Shown: in pieces, positions 45,792-55,600 of the stretch
How the letters are laid out: each line of letters starts with the position of its first letter
Position numbering within the stretch: the first letter of the stretch is position 1
Assembly: GCF_025717515.1 (NCBI RefSeq)
Contig: NZ_JAJIRN010000001.1
Location: forward strand, 620,001-684,000
Direction of reading: 5' to 3'
Source of the DNA: Roseateles oligotrophus
GTDB lineage: Bacteria; Pseudomonadota; Gammaproteobacteria; Burkholderiales; Burkholderiaceae_C
Length of the DNA: 64,000 nt
Position numbers and translations under genes: made by a program
Notes under the pieces: model-generated
What the model saw: only the letters and a program-made list of their open reading frames with translations
Databases searched by the model: none
Told to the model about the DNA's origin: nothing

Positions 45792-45817
45792 CTTGTCGCT
45801 CACCTTCTTGCTCAACT

Positions 45818-46762
45818 TCAAGCCGGCTGCGCCAGCAGATCACTGAATTCGCCCGGCTTGATGGTCTGGCGCGGAAAGCGCGACAGCACGGCCGTGGCGA
45901 CCCTGCAAGCACTGGCCAGCGCTTGCTGCAGCGAGGCGCCTTGCAGCAGCGCCGCCAGATAGCCGGCATTGAAACTGTCGCCCGCGCCGATGGTGTCAAA
46001 CACATCGGCGGCCTGCGTGGCCTGACTCAGCTGCTGCGCGCCCTTGCATGCCATTGCGCCGCGCGCACCGGCCTTGACGACCAAGGTTGCCTCGGGGCGC
46101 AGCCAGCTTTGCACGAGGGCCATGGCCTGCGGAACCGCGTCCACGCCGGCCAACTTGCAGACCTCCAACTCGTTGAGCAAGAGGTGATCGCAGTGGGCCA
46201 GCCAGCCCCGAAGCTCGCTGCGGACGGCGTCCGTCCAGCCCTCGCTGGGCCAGCCGGTGTCCAGCGCCACCTGGTAGCCGCGCGCGCGCAGCTCGGTCAT
46301 CAGCGTCAGGTAGTGGGCGCGCAGGCCTGGCAGCAAGAACACCCCGGTCAGCAGCGCCAGGCTGCCGGGCACGGCCTCGGGCAGCTGACTCAGCGCCTGC
46401 TCCAGCGTGAATGCCGCCAGATGGCCTTCGGTGGTGAAAAAATTGCGCTCGCTGCAGCTGTGCATCAGGCCGACCGACACCGTCGTGGCGCAGGGGCACA
46501 CGCTGAGCCGGGCGTCCACGCCGTCAAACTGCGCGCGCAGCCAGCGGCCGAAGTCGTCATTGCCGACCGCAGACACCAGCCGGGCCGGCACACCCGCGTG
46601 GCGCAAGGCCAGCACCGCATTGCCGGCCGAGCCGCCGGCGCGCAACTCGCTGCGCGGCAGGATCAACTCGGTGCCGATCTGCGGCCATTGTTCGAGCATG
46701 CCCATGACGAGATCGACGCCGATATCGCCGATGGCACAAATAAAGGGTGGGGTGCGTTCCAT
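45818..46762 (-). CDS. PfkB-family carbohydrate kinase
   Basis: A 314-residue ribokinase-like sugar kinase. The first family signature is AGGSAGNAVLALRHAGVPARLVSAVG; the second, with the catalytic Asp, is DTIGAGDSFNAGYLAAL. It lacks features that would tell ribokinase, fructokinase and aminosugar kinases apart. It heads the permease and receptor genes on the minus strand, behind an inverted repeat that may be the ROK operator. Confidence 0.9.
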   Translation of the reverse strand: MERTPPFICAIGDIGVDLVMGMLEQWPQIGTELILPRSELRAGGSAGNAVLALRHAGVPARLVSAVGNDDFGRWLRAQFDGVDARLSVCPCATTVSVGLMHSCSERNFFTTEGHLAAFTLEQALSQLPEAVPGSLALLTGVFLLPGLRAHYLTLMTELRARGYQVALDTGWPSEGWTDAVRSELRGWLAHCDHLLLNELEVCKLAGVDAVPQAMALVQSWLRPEATLVVKAGARGAMACKGAQQLSQATQAADVFDTIGAGDSFNAGYLAALLQGASLQQALASACRVATAVLSRFPRQTIKPGEFSDLLAQPA

Positions 46763-46797
46763 GGGGGCGACTATAGGTCGCCATTTATCGCCCTGTC

Positions 46798-46830
46798 AAT
46801 AAATAAAACTACTGGATGTGTTTATTTATT
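46798..46830. promoter_or_regulatory. 10-base inverted repeat, candidate ROK operator
   Basis: AATAAATAAA (46798-46807) and TTTATTTATT (46821-46830) form a perfect inverted repeat with a 13-base spacer. It stands out as an AT island in GC-rich DNA, 36 bases upstream of the kinase start and just after the ROK gene. NagC/Mlc-type ROK proteins bind AT-rich inverted repeats of similar look. A terminator is unlikely because the arms have no GC. Confidence 0.5.
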
Positions 46831-46837
46831 TGGGCCC

Positions 46838-48088
46838 CTATCCGCCCCAGCGGCCGCCGCCCCGGTGCCCCAGCAGCTCGGCCACATCGGCCTCGGGCCG
46901 CCTGTCTTGTTGCACCGTCTCAAGGCGCGGCGACAGCATTTCGTAGATTGGCAGCACGGCAGCGCCGAGGATGGCGCTGTCGGCCTGATGCTCCGATAGC
47001 AAGAGGCGCAGGGCCGGATCGGCGATGCCGCCGCGCACCGAGCGGCGCAGCGGCTGCGCGGCGGCCAGCAGGCGTTCGACCAGCGCCTTGGGAGCGCCAC
47101 CGCCGATGATGATGGCGCGTGGGTCGAGCATGTTTTCTATCATGCAGATCGCGTCGCGCAGGCGTTCGCCGGCCTGACGACACCAGGCGTTGACGGTCTC
47201 GTCCTGAGCGTCTTCCAGGCGGGCCAGTAAGGCGGGCGAGTGCAGCTGCGGATCTTCAATGCCCAGTGCCTCGGCCAATGCGTGCATGGATACGTAACGC
47301 TCCAGGCAGCCGGAGTTGCCGCAGTAGCAAGATAGGCCCCCCGGCACCACCGGCACATGGCCGACTTCGGTCGCATTGCCATTGGCGCCGCGGTAGGCGG
47401 TCCGGTTGACGACGAGGGCGCCGCCCAGCCCCAAGCCCAGGTGGAGGTAGAAAAAATTGTCCAAAGACTTGGCCACCCCGAACAGCGTTTCTCCCAAGGC
47501 GCCGGCCACGCTGTCTACGCTGTAGAACAAGGGCAGGCGGACCGCCTCGCGCAGTTCGTCCAAGATGGACAGGTCGGCCCAGCCCTCCATCGCCGTGGGG
47601 CCGAGAAAGCTGATGTCGGTCGCGCCCAGCGGCCCGGGGAGGGAGACGCCAATGCCCCAAAGCCGCTCTCGGGCGCCTTTGCGCAGCTGTTGCACCTGCG
47701 CCAGCATCACGGCCAGCAATTGCTGCCGATGGCTGGTGTCGACGGCGGTTTCGGTGCGCTCAAGCACATCGCCAACCAGGTTGACCCGTGCCGCCAGGAC
47801 GCGACCCGGCTCCAGGCTGATGCCAATCGTGTGCCCACCTTCCGGGTTCAACTCGAAGGCCATGGGCGGCTGGCCGCGCAGCTTCTCGCCCTTTTGCCGG
47901 CGCGAAACGATCAGGCCGATTGACTCCAGGTCATTGGTGATGTTGACGACGGTCTGCGGGCTGAGCGAGACCATATCGGTGATGTCTTTGCGCGAGGCCG
48001 CACCTTGTTGGCGGATAAAGTCCAGCACGACCCGTCGGTTATAGGGTGCGCTGGATTGCTGGGTGGCGCCGCGGCCAATGGTTCGCAT
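46838..48088 (-). CDS. ROK-family transcriptional regulator
   Basis: A 416-residue protein with an N-terminal winged helix (NRRVVLDFIRQQGAASRKDITDMVSLSPQTV) and a ROK sugar-binding domain. The zinc site CYCGNSGCLE and the preceding EVGHVP are present. ROK regulators such as NagC, Mlc and XylR respond to sugars or sugar phosphates. The gene lies between the kinase/permease/receptor unit and the divergent GH9 gene, so it is the likely local controller of both. Confidence 0.93.
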   Translation of the reverse strand: MRTIGRGATQQSSAPYNRRVVLDFIRQQGAASRKDITDMVSLSPQTVVNITNDLESIGLIVSRRQKGEKLRGQPPMAFELNPEGGHTIGISLEPGRVLAARVNLVGDVLERTETAVDTSHRQQLLAVMLAQVQQLRKGARERLWGIGVSLPGPLGATDISFLGPTAMEGWADLSILDELREAVRLPLFYSVDSVAGALGETLFGVAKSLDNFFYLHLGLGLGGALVVNRTAYRGANGNATEVGHVPVVPGGLSCYCGNSGCLERYVSMHALAEALGIEDPQLHSPALLARLEDAQDETVNAWCRQAGERLRDAICMIENMLDPRAIIIGGGAPKALVERLLAAAQPLRRSVRGGIADPALRLLLSEHQADSAILGAAVLPIYEMLSPRLETVQQDRRPEADVAELLGHRGGGRWGG

Positions 48089-48295
48089 GGGGTCTGATCC
48101 TCGTCTTGGTCTTGAAATGATAAGCCAGCGCCGTCTGCGGCGGCCGGGATGCGATCGAGTACTCGTCGATAGGCATTTTAATACTTCTAATGGTTGTACG
48201 TATTGACGATATGCAATTTGCTTGCTATGGTCGCCTTGCCTGCCGATTCTCGGACCTTCCTTGCGCTTTCCATTTCTGCCCAGCGAGACCTCTCC

Positions 48296-50158
48296 ATGTT
48301 GCTGCCTTTCAGCCCCGGCTCATTTCAAATCCGACGCGCTGTGCTGCTCGCACTGCCTTGCGCCTTGCTGGGTCACACGGCCATCGCGAAGGAAAAGGTC
48401 GAGGGTCTGGTGAGCCTGCCGAGCGCAGCCTTGCAAGTCCATATCAATCAAGTCGCGCTGGAGCGCCTGGGGCCCAAGGTGGCCATGGTCAGCGCCAAGG
48501 GCCCCGCAGTGTCGGGCCGCTACCGGGTGCTGCGCGATGGCCAGGTGCAGGCCGAGGGGCCGCTCACGGCGCTGCCGGCCTTCGAGGCCTGGACGCCGGG
48601 GCGAAAACATTTCGAGGTCGACTTCTCGCAGCTGACGCAAGCCGGGCGCTACCAGGTCGATGTCTGGGTCGGTGGGCGCCATGCCCGCTCGGCGCCGGTT
48701 CATGTCGAAGACCAGGCGCTTTTCCGGCGCACCGCCGCCGCCTTGCTGGACTACTTCAAACAGTCGCGCCATACCGATCCGGGCGACCGCCACCGCCGCG
48801 TGTTTGAAACCGACCGCTTTGTCGATGTCTGGGGCGGCTGGAATGATGCGGGCGGCGACACCGGCAAGTACCTGTCCCACCTCGGTTATGCCAACCATTT
48901 CAACCCGCAGCAAGCGCCGCTGGCCGCCTGGGTGCTGGCGCACAGCGCGCATCAATCGGCCGGGCTTTATGCCCGCGCCGGCCTGCTGCGCCAAGCGCAG
49001 GATGAAGCCTTCTGGGGTGCCGACTATCTGCACCGGGTGCTGGACCCGGCCGGTTATTTCTACACCACCGTCTTTGACAAATGGGGTGCCGAGGGTGCCG
49101 AGCGCATGGTGGTCGGATACGAGGGCGAGGAGGGTGTCTACACCAGCGGCTATCGCAGCGCCTACCGGGCCGGCGGCGGCATGGCGATTGCCGCGCTGGC
49201 GCGTGCGGCCATGCTCGCCCGCAGTTCCGGCCGTCAGGGCGAGTACTCGGCGCAGACCTATCTGGACGATGCCCGCCGCGCCTTTGCGCATCTGCAAACC
49301 GACAGCCGCAACTACACCGCCGATGGGCAAGAAAACCTGATCGATGACTACACCGCCTTGCTCGCGGCCGTGGAGTTGCAGCGCGCCACCGCTGAGCCGG
49401 AATATTTGCAGGCCGCCCGCGAGCGGGTCGCGCAGATGCTCAAGCGCCAGGACGGTGATGGGCATTTCTACAGCGACGCGGTCGGGCAGCGCCCTTACTA
49501 CCATGCGGTCGAAGCCGGCTTGCCGGTCATAGGCCTGAGCCACTATCTGGCGATCGAGACCGACCCCGCACAGCGAGCCGGCGCGAGCGCGGCGATAGCC
49601 AAGGCCCTGGCGGCGCAGCAGCGCCTCGACCAAGCGGTGCCCAATCCCTATGCCTATGCTCGCCAACGCTTCCGGCAGTCAGCCCCGGGCGCCGAGGCCG
49701 GACCGGTCGAGACTGGTTTCTTCATTCCTCATCGCAACGAAACCGGTTATTGGTGGCAGGGCGAAAGCGCGCGCCTGGCCTCGCTGAGCACGGCCATGGT
49801 GCTGGGCGGAAGGGCGCTCGCGCCGCTAGAACAAGGCAGTCATTCCGGCGGCTTTGGCGTGACTGCGGCACAGGCACGCAGCGCGCAAGCGCAGCTCGAC
49901 TGGACGCTGGGCCGCAACCCCTACGGCATCTCGATGTTGTACGGCTTTGGTGCGCTCAACCCGCCGGCTGCGCCAAGTGCTGCCGGCGTGATGTTGCGTG
50001 GCGGGGTCTCCAACGGCATCACCGGCGCGCCCGACAGCGATGCCGGCACAGGCATCGCCTTTGCCAGCGGCCCCACCGACAACCAATGGCGCTGGAACGA
50101 ACAATGGTTGCCCCACACGGCCTGGCTGTTGATGGCCGCCGTCACGATGGCGCAGTGA
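48296..50158 (+). CDS. Glycoside hydrolase family 9 enzyme
   Basis: A 620-residue exported enzyme with a signal sequence (ALPCALLGHTAIAKEK), an N-terminal Ig-like CelD domain (about 35-120) and an (alpha/alpha)6 GH9 catalytic domain. The catalytic Asp region is GGWNDAGGDTGKYLSH and the likely acid Glu is in WRWNEQWLPHTAW at the C-terminus. GH9 is best known for endoglucanases, but the GG(W)xDAxGD form resembles the beta-glucosidase/exo-glucosaminidase branch. Substrate is open: beta-glucan or chito-oligosaccharide. ATG at 48296 gives the signal peptide. Confidence 0.85.
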   Translation: MLLPFSPGSFQIRRAVLLALPCALLGHTAIAKEKVEGLVSLPSAALQVHINQVALERLGPKVAMVSAKGPAVSGRYRVLRDGQVQAEGPLTALPAFEAWTPGRKHFEVDFSQLTQAGRYQVDVWVGGRHARSAPVHVEDQALFRRTAAALLDYFKQSRHTDPGDRHRRVFETDRFVDVWGGWNDAGGDTGKYLSHLGYANHFNPQQAPLAAWVLAHSAHQSAGLYARAGLLRQAQDEAFWGADYLHRVLDPAGYFYTTVFDKWGAEGAERMVVGYEGEEGVYTSGYRSAYRAGGGMAIAALARAAMLARSSGRQGEYSAQTYLDDARRAFAHLQTDSRNYTADGQENLIDDYTALLAAVELQRATAEPEYLQAARERVAQMLKRQDGDGHFYSDAVGQRPYYHAVEAGLPVIGLSHYLAIETDPAQRAGASAAIAKALAAQQRLDQAVPNPYAYARQRFRQSAPGAEAGPVETGFFIPHRNETGYWWQGESARLASLSTAMVLGGRALAPLEQGSHSGGFGVTAAQARSAQAQLDWTLGRNPYGISMLYGFGALNPPAAPSAAGVMLRGGVSNGITGAPDSDAGTGIAFASGPTDNQWRWNEQWLPHTAWLLMAAVTMAQ

Positions 50159-50240
50159 GAAATAGCTGGCGCTGGTGGTGAAGCCGCTATGCTCGGCCAC
50201 CGGTCGCGCGGGTCGCGAAGTCAATCGTTAGGACTGCCTC

Positions 50241-50417
50241 ATGACCCTCTGCCCAATCGCCATCGCCGTGGGATGCCGCAAATGCCCGATCTTCAAGCTC
50301 TGCCCGGCCAAGGGTTTGATCGGCGATATGCCGTCCGCTGCGCGACCCGATTCAGCACCGGCAGTCAAGACCAAGCCCGCAGCAAAAAAGCCGAGCGCTG
50401 GCAAGAAACCGCGTTAG
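50241..50417 (+). CDS. Small Cys-rich protein with Ala/Lys tail
   Basis: A 58-residue protein. Cysteines at 4, 12, 15 and 21 (TLCPIAIAVGCRKCPIFKLCPAKG) could bind zinc or an Fe-S cluster; the second half is Pro/Ala/Lys-rich. Codon use fits the neighbours. No family is recognised. It lies alone between GH9 and a convergent dehydrogenase gene, whose stop is 21 bases away. Confidence 0.6.
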   Translation: MTLCPIAIAVGCRKCPIFKLCPAKGLIGDMPSAARPDSAPAVKTKPAAKKPSAGKKPR

Positions 50418-50438
50418 CAGTATTCAGGCTTGCGCGGC

Positions 50439-51149
50439 CTACCAAGGCAGCCGCTCGCCCGAGTAACTGAGGAAATGCCCGCTGTCCGCTGGCGTCAGGC
50501 CATCCAGCACCGCCAACATCTCGGCCGCCGCCACAGCGGCAGGCCGGCCGATCTCGGCGCCGCGGAACGGCGCTGACAAGGCCGAGCTGACCGTGCCCGG
50601 ATGCAGCGCGACGAGCACCGTTTGCGGCTGGCTGCGGCGCAGCTCGATGGCGGCCGTCTTGATCAGCATATTCAGCGCCGCCTTGGACGCGCGGTAGCTG
50701 TACCAGCCGCCCAGCCGGTTGTCCTCGATGCTGCCGACCTTGGCCGACAGCATCGCCATCACGCCGCGCTGGCGATCCAGCAAGGGGCTGAAGTAACGCA
50801 GCAGCAGGGCGGGCCCGAGGGTGTTGATGGTGAAAGTGCTCAGCAGTTGGGTGTAGCTCAAATGTGCGAGTTGCTTTTCGGGCATGAACTCCGGGCTGTG
50901 CAGAATGCCGGCGGCGTTGATGATGAGCTGAAACGGCCCCAGCGGCGCCAGCTCGGCGGCGGCTGCGGCGATGCTGGCTTCTTGCTCGAAATCAATCGCC
51001 GGCACCGTCTTGCGTCCCAAGCCCAGCACCTGTGCGCAGCGCGGGTCGCTTTGCAGTTTTTGAATAAACGCCGCCCCGATCCCGCCGCCGGCGGCGACCA
51101 CCAGCGCCCGGTAGCCCTCGGGCATCGAGCCGAGCAGCGGCCCGCTCAT
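50439..51149 (-). CDS. Short-chain dehydrogenase/reductase
   Basis: A 236-residue NAD(P)-dependent oxidoreductase of the SDR family. The cofactor loop is AAGGGIGAAF (a degenerate GxxxGxG), NAAG occurs at about 82, and the catalytic pair YSYRASK is present with an upstream Ser. ATG at 51149 overlaps the upstream Trp-rich gene by four bases. Substrate unknown. Confidence 0.88.
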   Translation of the reverse strand: MSGPLLGSMPEGYRALVVAAGGGIGAAFIQKLQSDPRCAQVLGLGRKTVPAIDFEQEASIAAAAAELAPLGPFQLIINAAGILHSPEFMPEKQLAHLSYTQLLSTFTINTLGPALLLRYFSPLLDRQRGVMAMLSAKVGSIEDNRLGGWYSYRASKAALNMLIKTAAIELRRSQPQTVLVALHPGTVSSALSAPFRGAEIGRPAAVAAAEMLAVLDGLTPADSGHFLSYSGERLPW

Positions 51150-51385
51150 AGCCAGCCTTGGCGCCACTGCGCCGAGTCTTGCAGTTCGCGCCAATCAATG
51201 CGCTGGCTGCGCTTGGACATCACCGCCTCCAGCTCGACCGCTTCCACCGCCGGCGTCGATTGAACGCTCCCCGGCAGGGCTTCGGCATGGATGACGCGGG
51301 TCACCAGGAAATGCTTTTCTTTGGCTTGAGGCCGCACGGCGGTCCATTTGCTTAAGTGCAGCTTCTTGGGATGTATCGGGTTCAT
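51146..51385 (-). CDS. TIGR02450-type Trp-rich small protein
   Basis: A 79-residue protein that starts MNPIHPKKLHLSKWTAVRP and ends WRELQDSAQWRQGWL. The LSKWTA...KEKHFLVT pattern is that of a small conserved proteobacterial family of unknown function. The start at 51385 fits the family. It is translationally coupled to the dehydrogenase gene. Confidence 0.83.
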   Translation of the reverse strand: MNPIHPKKLHLSKWTAVRPQAKEKHFLVTRVIHAEALPGSVQSTPAVEAVELEAVMSKRSQRIDWRELQDSAQWRQGWL

Positions 51386-51532
51386 GGCAGCGAGACTAGC
51401 CGAAATCCTGGTGCCGCGGCGCCGCCTCGAGAGATGTCTTGGCCCGGCGATGGGTGATAGCGCTGGCCGGGCCATGCCTATCACCGCGCAGGCAACAATG
51501 CGCGCTGACCGAAATCATCTGGCGGATATCCC

Positions 51533-52555
51533 ATGAGCTGTTTTCTAAATGTCGCGGTGATTGGTGCCGGCCTGGCCGGCTTGTCTTGCGCGACGGCTTT
51601 GCAGGCGGCCGGCTACCGGGTCACGGTGTTCGAGAAAAGCCTGGGCCCGGCCGGCCGAATGAGCACGCGCCGTGGCGAGGGTTGGCAATGTGATCACGGC
51701 GCCCAATATTTCACCGCTCGCAGCGGCGCTTTCAGCGCCGAGTTGGCGCGTTGGGTGGATGCCGGCGTGGCGAAGGTCTGGGCGCCGCGCTTGGCGGTGT
51801 TGGGCGACGCCACGCTGCACCGGGCCGACGCGGCGCTGCAGCGCTATGTCGGCATGCCGCAGATGACCGCGCCGGCGCATTGGCTGGCCAGCGCGCTGTC
51901 GACACCGCTCAAGACCGGCATGCCGATTGAGCGCTTGCAGCGAGTCGGGTCGGCGTGGCGGCTGCAGGTGGGCGCCGCCCTGCTAGACGATGACTTTGAC
52001 GCGGTGCTGCTGGCGCTGCCGGCCCCGCAGGCGGCCGCCTTGCTGCAAGACTGCGCGCCGGCCTTGGCGCAGCAGGCGGCTGCGGTGCCGATGCGCCCGA
52101 GCTGGGCCTTGATGCTGAATTATTGCGCGCCGCTGGAGCTGGGTTTTGATGCCGCCTTTGTCAACCAAGGGCCGCTGCGCTGGGTGGCGCGCAACAGCAG
52201 CAAGCCGGGCCGCAGCGGTGCGGAGAGTTGGCTGCTGCATGCGCAGGCCGAATGGAGCGAAGCGCGGCTGCATTTGCCGGCCGAGCCGGTGGCGGCGGCG
52301 CTGCAAGCGGCCTTTGCCGCCCTGGGCGCGCCGCCCGCCGAGCGGTGGAGCGCGCATCGCTGGCTCTATGCCGATATGGCAGCGCCGCATGGCGGCCCGG
52401 CTGCCCGCTCCATCTGGGATCAGGCGCTGGGCCTCGGTTTATGTGGCGACTGGCTGGGCGCCGGCAAGGTGGAGGGCGCTTGGCTCAGTGGGCAGGGCTT
52501 GGCGCAACAGCTGCCGGCAGCGGCGGGCAGGGCCATCGCGGCAGCCGCCTCCTAG
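51533..52555 (+). CDS. FAD-dependent oxidoreductase, renalase/amine-oxidase-like
   Basis: A 340-residue flavoprotein. The dinucleotide motif is VAVIGAGLAGLSCATAL near the N-terminus, followed by VFEKSLGPAGRMSTRR and DHGAQYFTAR, a set typical of the renalase-like group. The C-terminal GLCGDWLGAGKVEGAWLSG closes the FAD site. Substrate unknown. It diverges from the Trp-rich gene. Confidence 0.88.
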   Translation: MSCFLNVAVIGAGLAGLSCATALQAAGYRVTVFEKSLGPAGRMSTRRGEGWQCDHGAQYFTARSGAFSAELARWVDAGVAKVWAPRLAVLGDATLHRADAALQRYVGMPQMTAPAHWLASALSTPLKTGMPIERLQRVGSAWRLQVGAALLDDDFDAVLLALPAPQAAALLQDCAPALAQQAAAVPMRPSWALMLNYCAPLELGFDAAFVNQGPLRWVARNSSKPGRSGAESWLLHAQAEWSEARLHLPAEPVAAALQAAFAALGAPPAERWSAHRWLYADMAAPHGGPAARSIWDQALGLGLCGDWLGAGKVEGAWLSGQGLAQQLPAAAGRAIAAAAS

Positions 52556-52642
52556 GGGCGAATACGGGTGTGGAAAACCTCACGATCGGCCACAATCTGC
52601 CGTAGAAAGTCAACGCTATGTAGCCCAGGGACTTGATCCATC

Positions 52643-55600
52643 ATGCCGGCAGCAACTATCCCTCACGTCCATCAGGAGTTGGACAGACTGAGCGCTTTGC
52701 AGGCCTTGCAAGTGCTTGACAGCCCACCCGAACCCGAGTTCGATGCCCTGGTGCAGGCGGCAGCCTTGGCTTGCGCCGCGCCGATTGCTCGCATAGCGCT
52801 GGTCGATGAGCGGCGCGCCTGGTTCAAGGCCGGGGTGGGCTTGGAGGGCTTGGATGAGTTGCCCCGTGACGAAGCGTTTTGCTCGCACAGCATTCTGGGG
52901 GTAGGGCTGTTCGAGCTTGAAGACGCCAGCCTGGACGCGCGTTTTCGTGATTTCCCTGCTGTCGCAGGCTCGGTGGGTTTGCGCTTTTACGCCGCGGCGA
53001 ACCTGTGCCTGAGCGGCGGGCAGGTGGTCGGCACGCTGTGCGTGATGGATGTGCAGCCGCGTCGTCTGAGTCAGGCTCAACGAGAGCTGTTGACCCAGCT
53101 GGCCAAGGCGGTCGTGCATGCCTTGGAGCTGCGGCGCAGCGTGCAAGCCGAGTTGCTGGCGGCGACGCAGCTGGCCGAGCGTGATGCCTGGTTCCGCACC
53201 CTTAACGACGCGGCGCCGATCGGCATCTTTCATACCAATACCAGCGGCGCTTGCAGCTATACCAACCCGCGCTGGCAAGAGATTTTCGGACTCAGCCAGG
53301 CGCAAAGTCTGGGCCAGGGCTGGTCCCAAACCATCCACCCGCAAGACCAGGCGCGGGTGTTTGAGCATTGGCTGAGCTGCGCTCGCTCACAGCGCGATTT
53401 CGAGATGGAGTTCCGTGTGCATGCGCCGGGTGCCGGCTTGCGCCAAGTGCATGCCCGCAGCCGGCCGGTGCTGGGCTTGAACGGTGAATTCATCGGGCAT
53501 GTGGGCGCGGTTGAAGACATCAGCGCGCGCATCCACACGCAGGCTGAACTGGCGGCCAGCGAGGGGCGCTTGAGCATGGCCTTGGACAGCGGGCGCATCG
53601 GCATCTGGGAGCTCGACCTGCGCAATGGCACGCTGGTTTGGGATGCCTGGATGCACCGTCTCTACGGCTTGCAGCCAAGCAGCGCGGCGATGAGCTACGC
53701 GGCTTGGGCGGCTTGCCTGCATCCAGATGACCTCGAGCGTGCCGAGCGCGAAGTGCAAGAGGCGATCAAAGGGCTCAAGCCTTTTGACACCGAATTCCGG
53801 GTGATCTGGCCCGACGCCAGCGTTCACCATCTGCGTGGTTCGGCGCGGCTGACGTTTGATGAGCAAGGGCGCGCTTTGCGCATGGTCGGAGCGAATTGGG
53901 ATTTGACCCAGATACGCCAAATGGCCGAGGAGATCGCCGCACGCATGAGCGCCGTCTTGGCCGAGCAGCATGAGTTGCTTTTGGTCACGCTGCGCTCCAT
54001 CGGAGACGCGGTCATCACCGCCGACGCGGCGGGCCGGGTCCAATGGCTGAACCCGGCCGCCGAGCTGCTGACCGGTTGGGCGGCCGATGAGGCGCGTGGC
54101 CGACCGCTGGAGCAGGTCTTTCATATCATCGATGAGCAAACGCGAGCCGTGGCAGAGAATCCGGTGCGGGCCTGCGTGAAAGAGGGCAAGAAGATCGCCC
54201 AGTCCGGCCAGACCTTGCTGATCTCCCGTACCGGCCAGGAGTTCGGTGTACAAGACTCGGTCGCCCCGATCCGCAATGACAAGGGCGAGATTTTTGGCGT
54301 CGTGCTGGTTTTCCACGATGTCACCGAGCAGCGCCGGCTGAGTGGCGAGATGACTTATCGTGCCACCCATGATTCACTGACGGGCTTGATCAACCGCGCT
54401 GAATTCGAGGCCAGGCTGCGCCGTGTGCTCGAGCAGGCGCAGTCCGACCGCAGCCAGCATGCGCTGCTCTATATCGACCTTGATCAGTTCAAGCTGGTCA
54501 ATGATGCCTGCGGTCATGCGGTCGGTGACCAATTGCTGAAGCAAGTGGCCGGCATCTTGGGAACGGCGGTGCGCACGCGCGACACCTTGGCGCGGCTCGG
54601 CGGCGATGAATTTGCGGCCCTGCTCGAGCATTGCTCGCCGGTGCAGGCGGATCGGGTGGCGCAGCAGATTTGCGATCGCATGGAAGAGTTCAGATTCCTG
54701 CATGATGAGCGGCGTTTTCGGATCGGCGCCAGTATTGGCCTGGTGCCCATCACCGGGCGCTGGCCCTCGGCGGCGGCGATTCTTCAGGCCGCCGACACTT
54801 CCTGTTATGCCGCCAAGGAGCAAGGGCGAAATCGCGTGCACACCTGGTTTGATACCGATCAGGCGATGCGCGCCCGGCACGGCGAAATGCAGTGGACCGG
54901 GCGCATCGAGCAGGCGCTGGATGAAGACCGGTTTGTGCTTTACGCGCAGCGCATCGAGGCTTTGCATCTGTCGGTGGACTCGAGTGCGAAGAATGCGAGC
55001 CGAATTGCCGCGGCCAAGCCCGGCCTGCATGCCGAGGTCTTGTTGCGCATGACCGAACCGGGGGGCGCGTTGGTGCTGCCGGGGGCCTTTCTTCCAGCGG
55101 CCGAGCGTTTCAATTTGGCGACCCGTATCGATCGCTGGGTCTTGCGACATGTGATCGCCTGGATGAAGGCCGAGCCGAATCTGGCGGCGATCGAAATGCT
55201 CAGCGTCAACCTGTCGGGCCAGTCCATCGGCGACCGCGCCTTTCATCGCTGGGCCGTCGATGCCTTGACCGGCGCGGGGCCGCAAGTGTGCCGCCGCCTA
55301 TGCATCGAGATCACCGAGACGGCCGCGATCACCAGCCTGACCGATGCGGCGTTGTTCATCGAGCAGGTGCGGGCCTTGGGCGTGCGCGGTGCGCTCGATG
55401 ATTTTGGCTCCGGCGCTTCGTCCTTCGGTTATTTGAAGAATCTGCCGGTGGACTATTTGAAGATCGATGGCCAGTTTGTGCGCGACCTCGTCAGCGATGC
55501 CTTGGACGAGGCCGCCGTGCGCTGCTTTGTCGATGTGGCGCAGGTGGTGGGCATGCAGACGGTGGCCGAGTTTGTCGACAGCCCGGCGGTTTTGCAGCGC

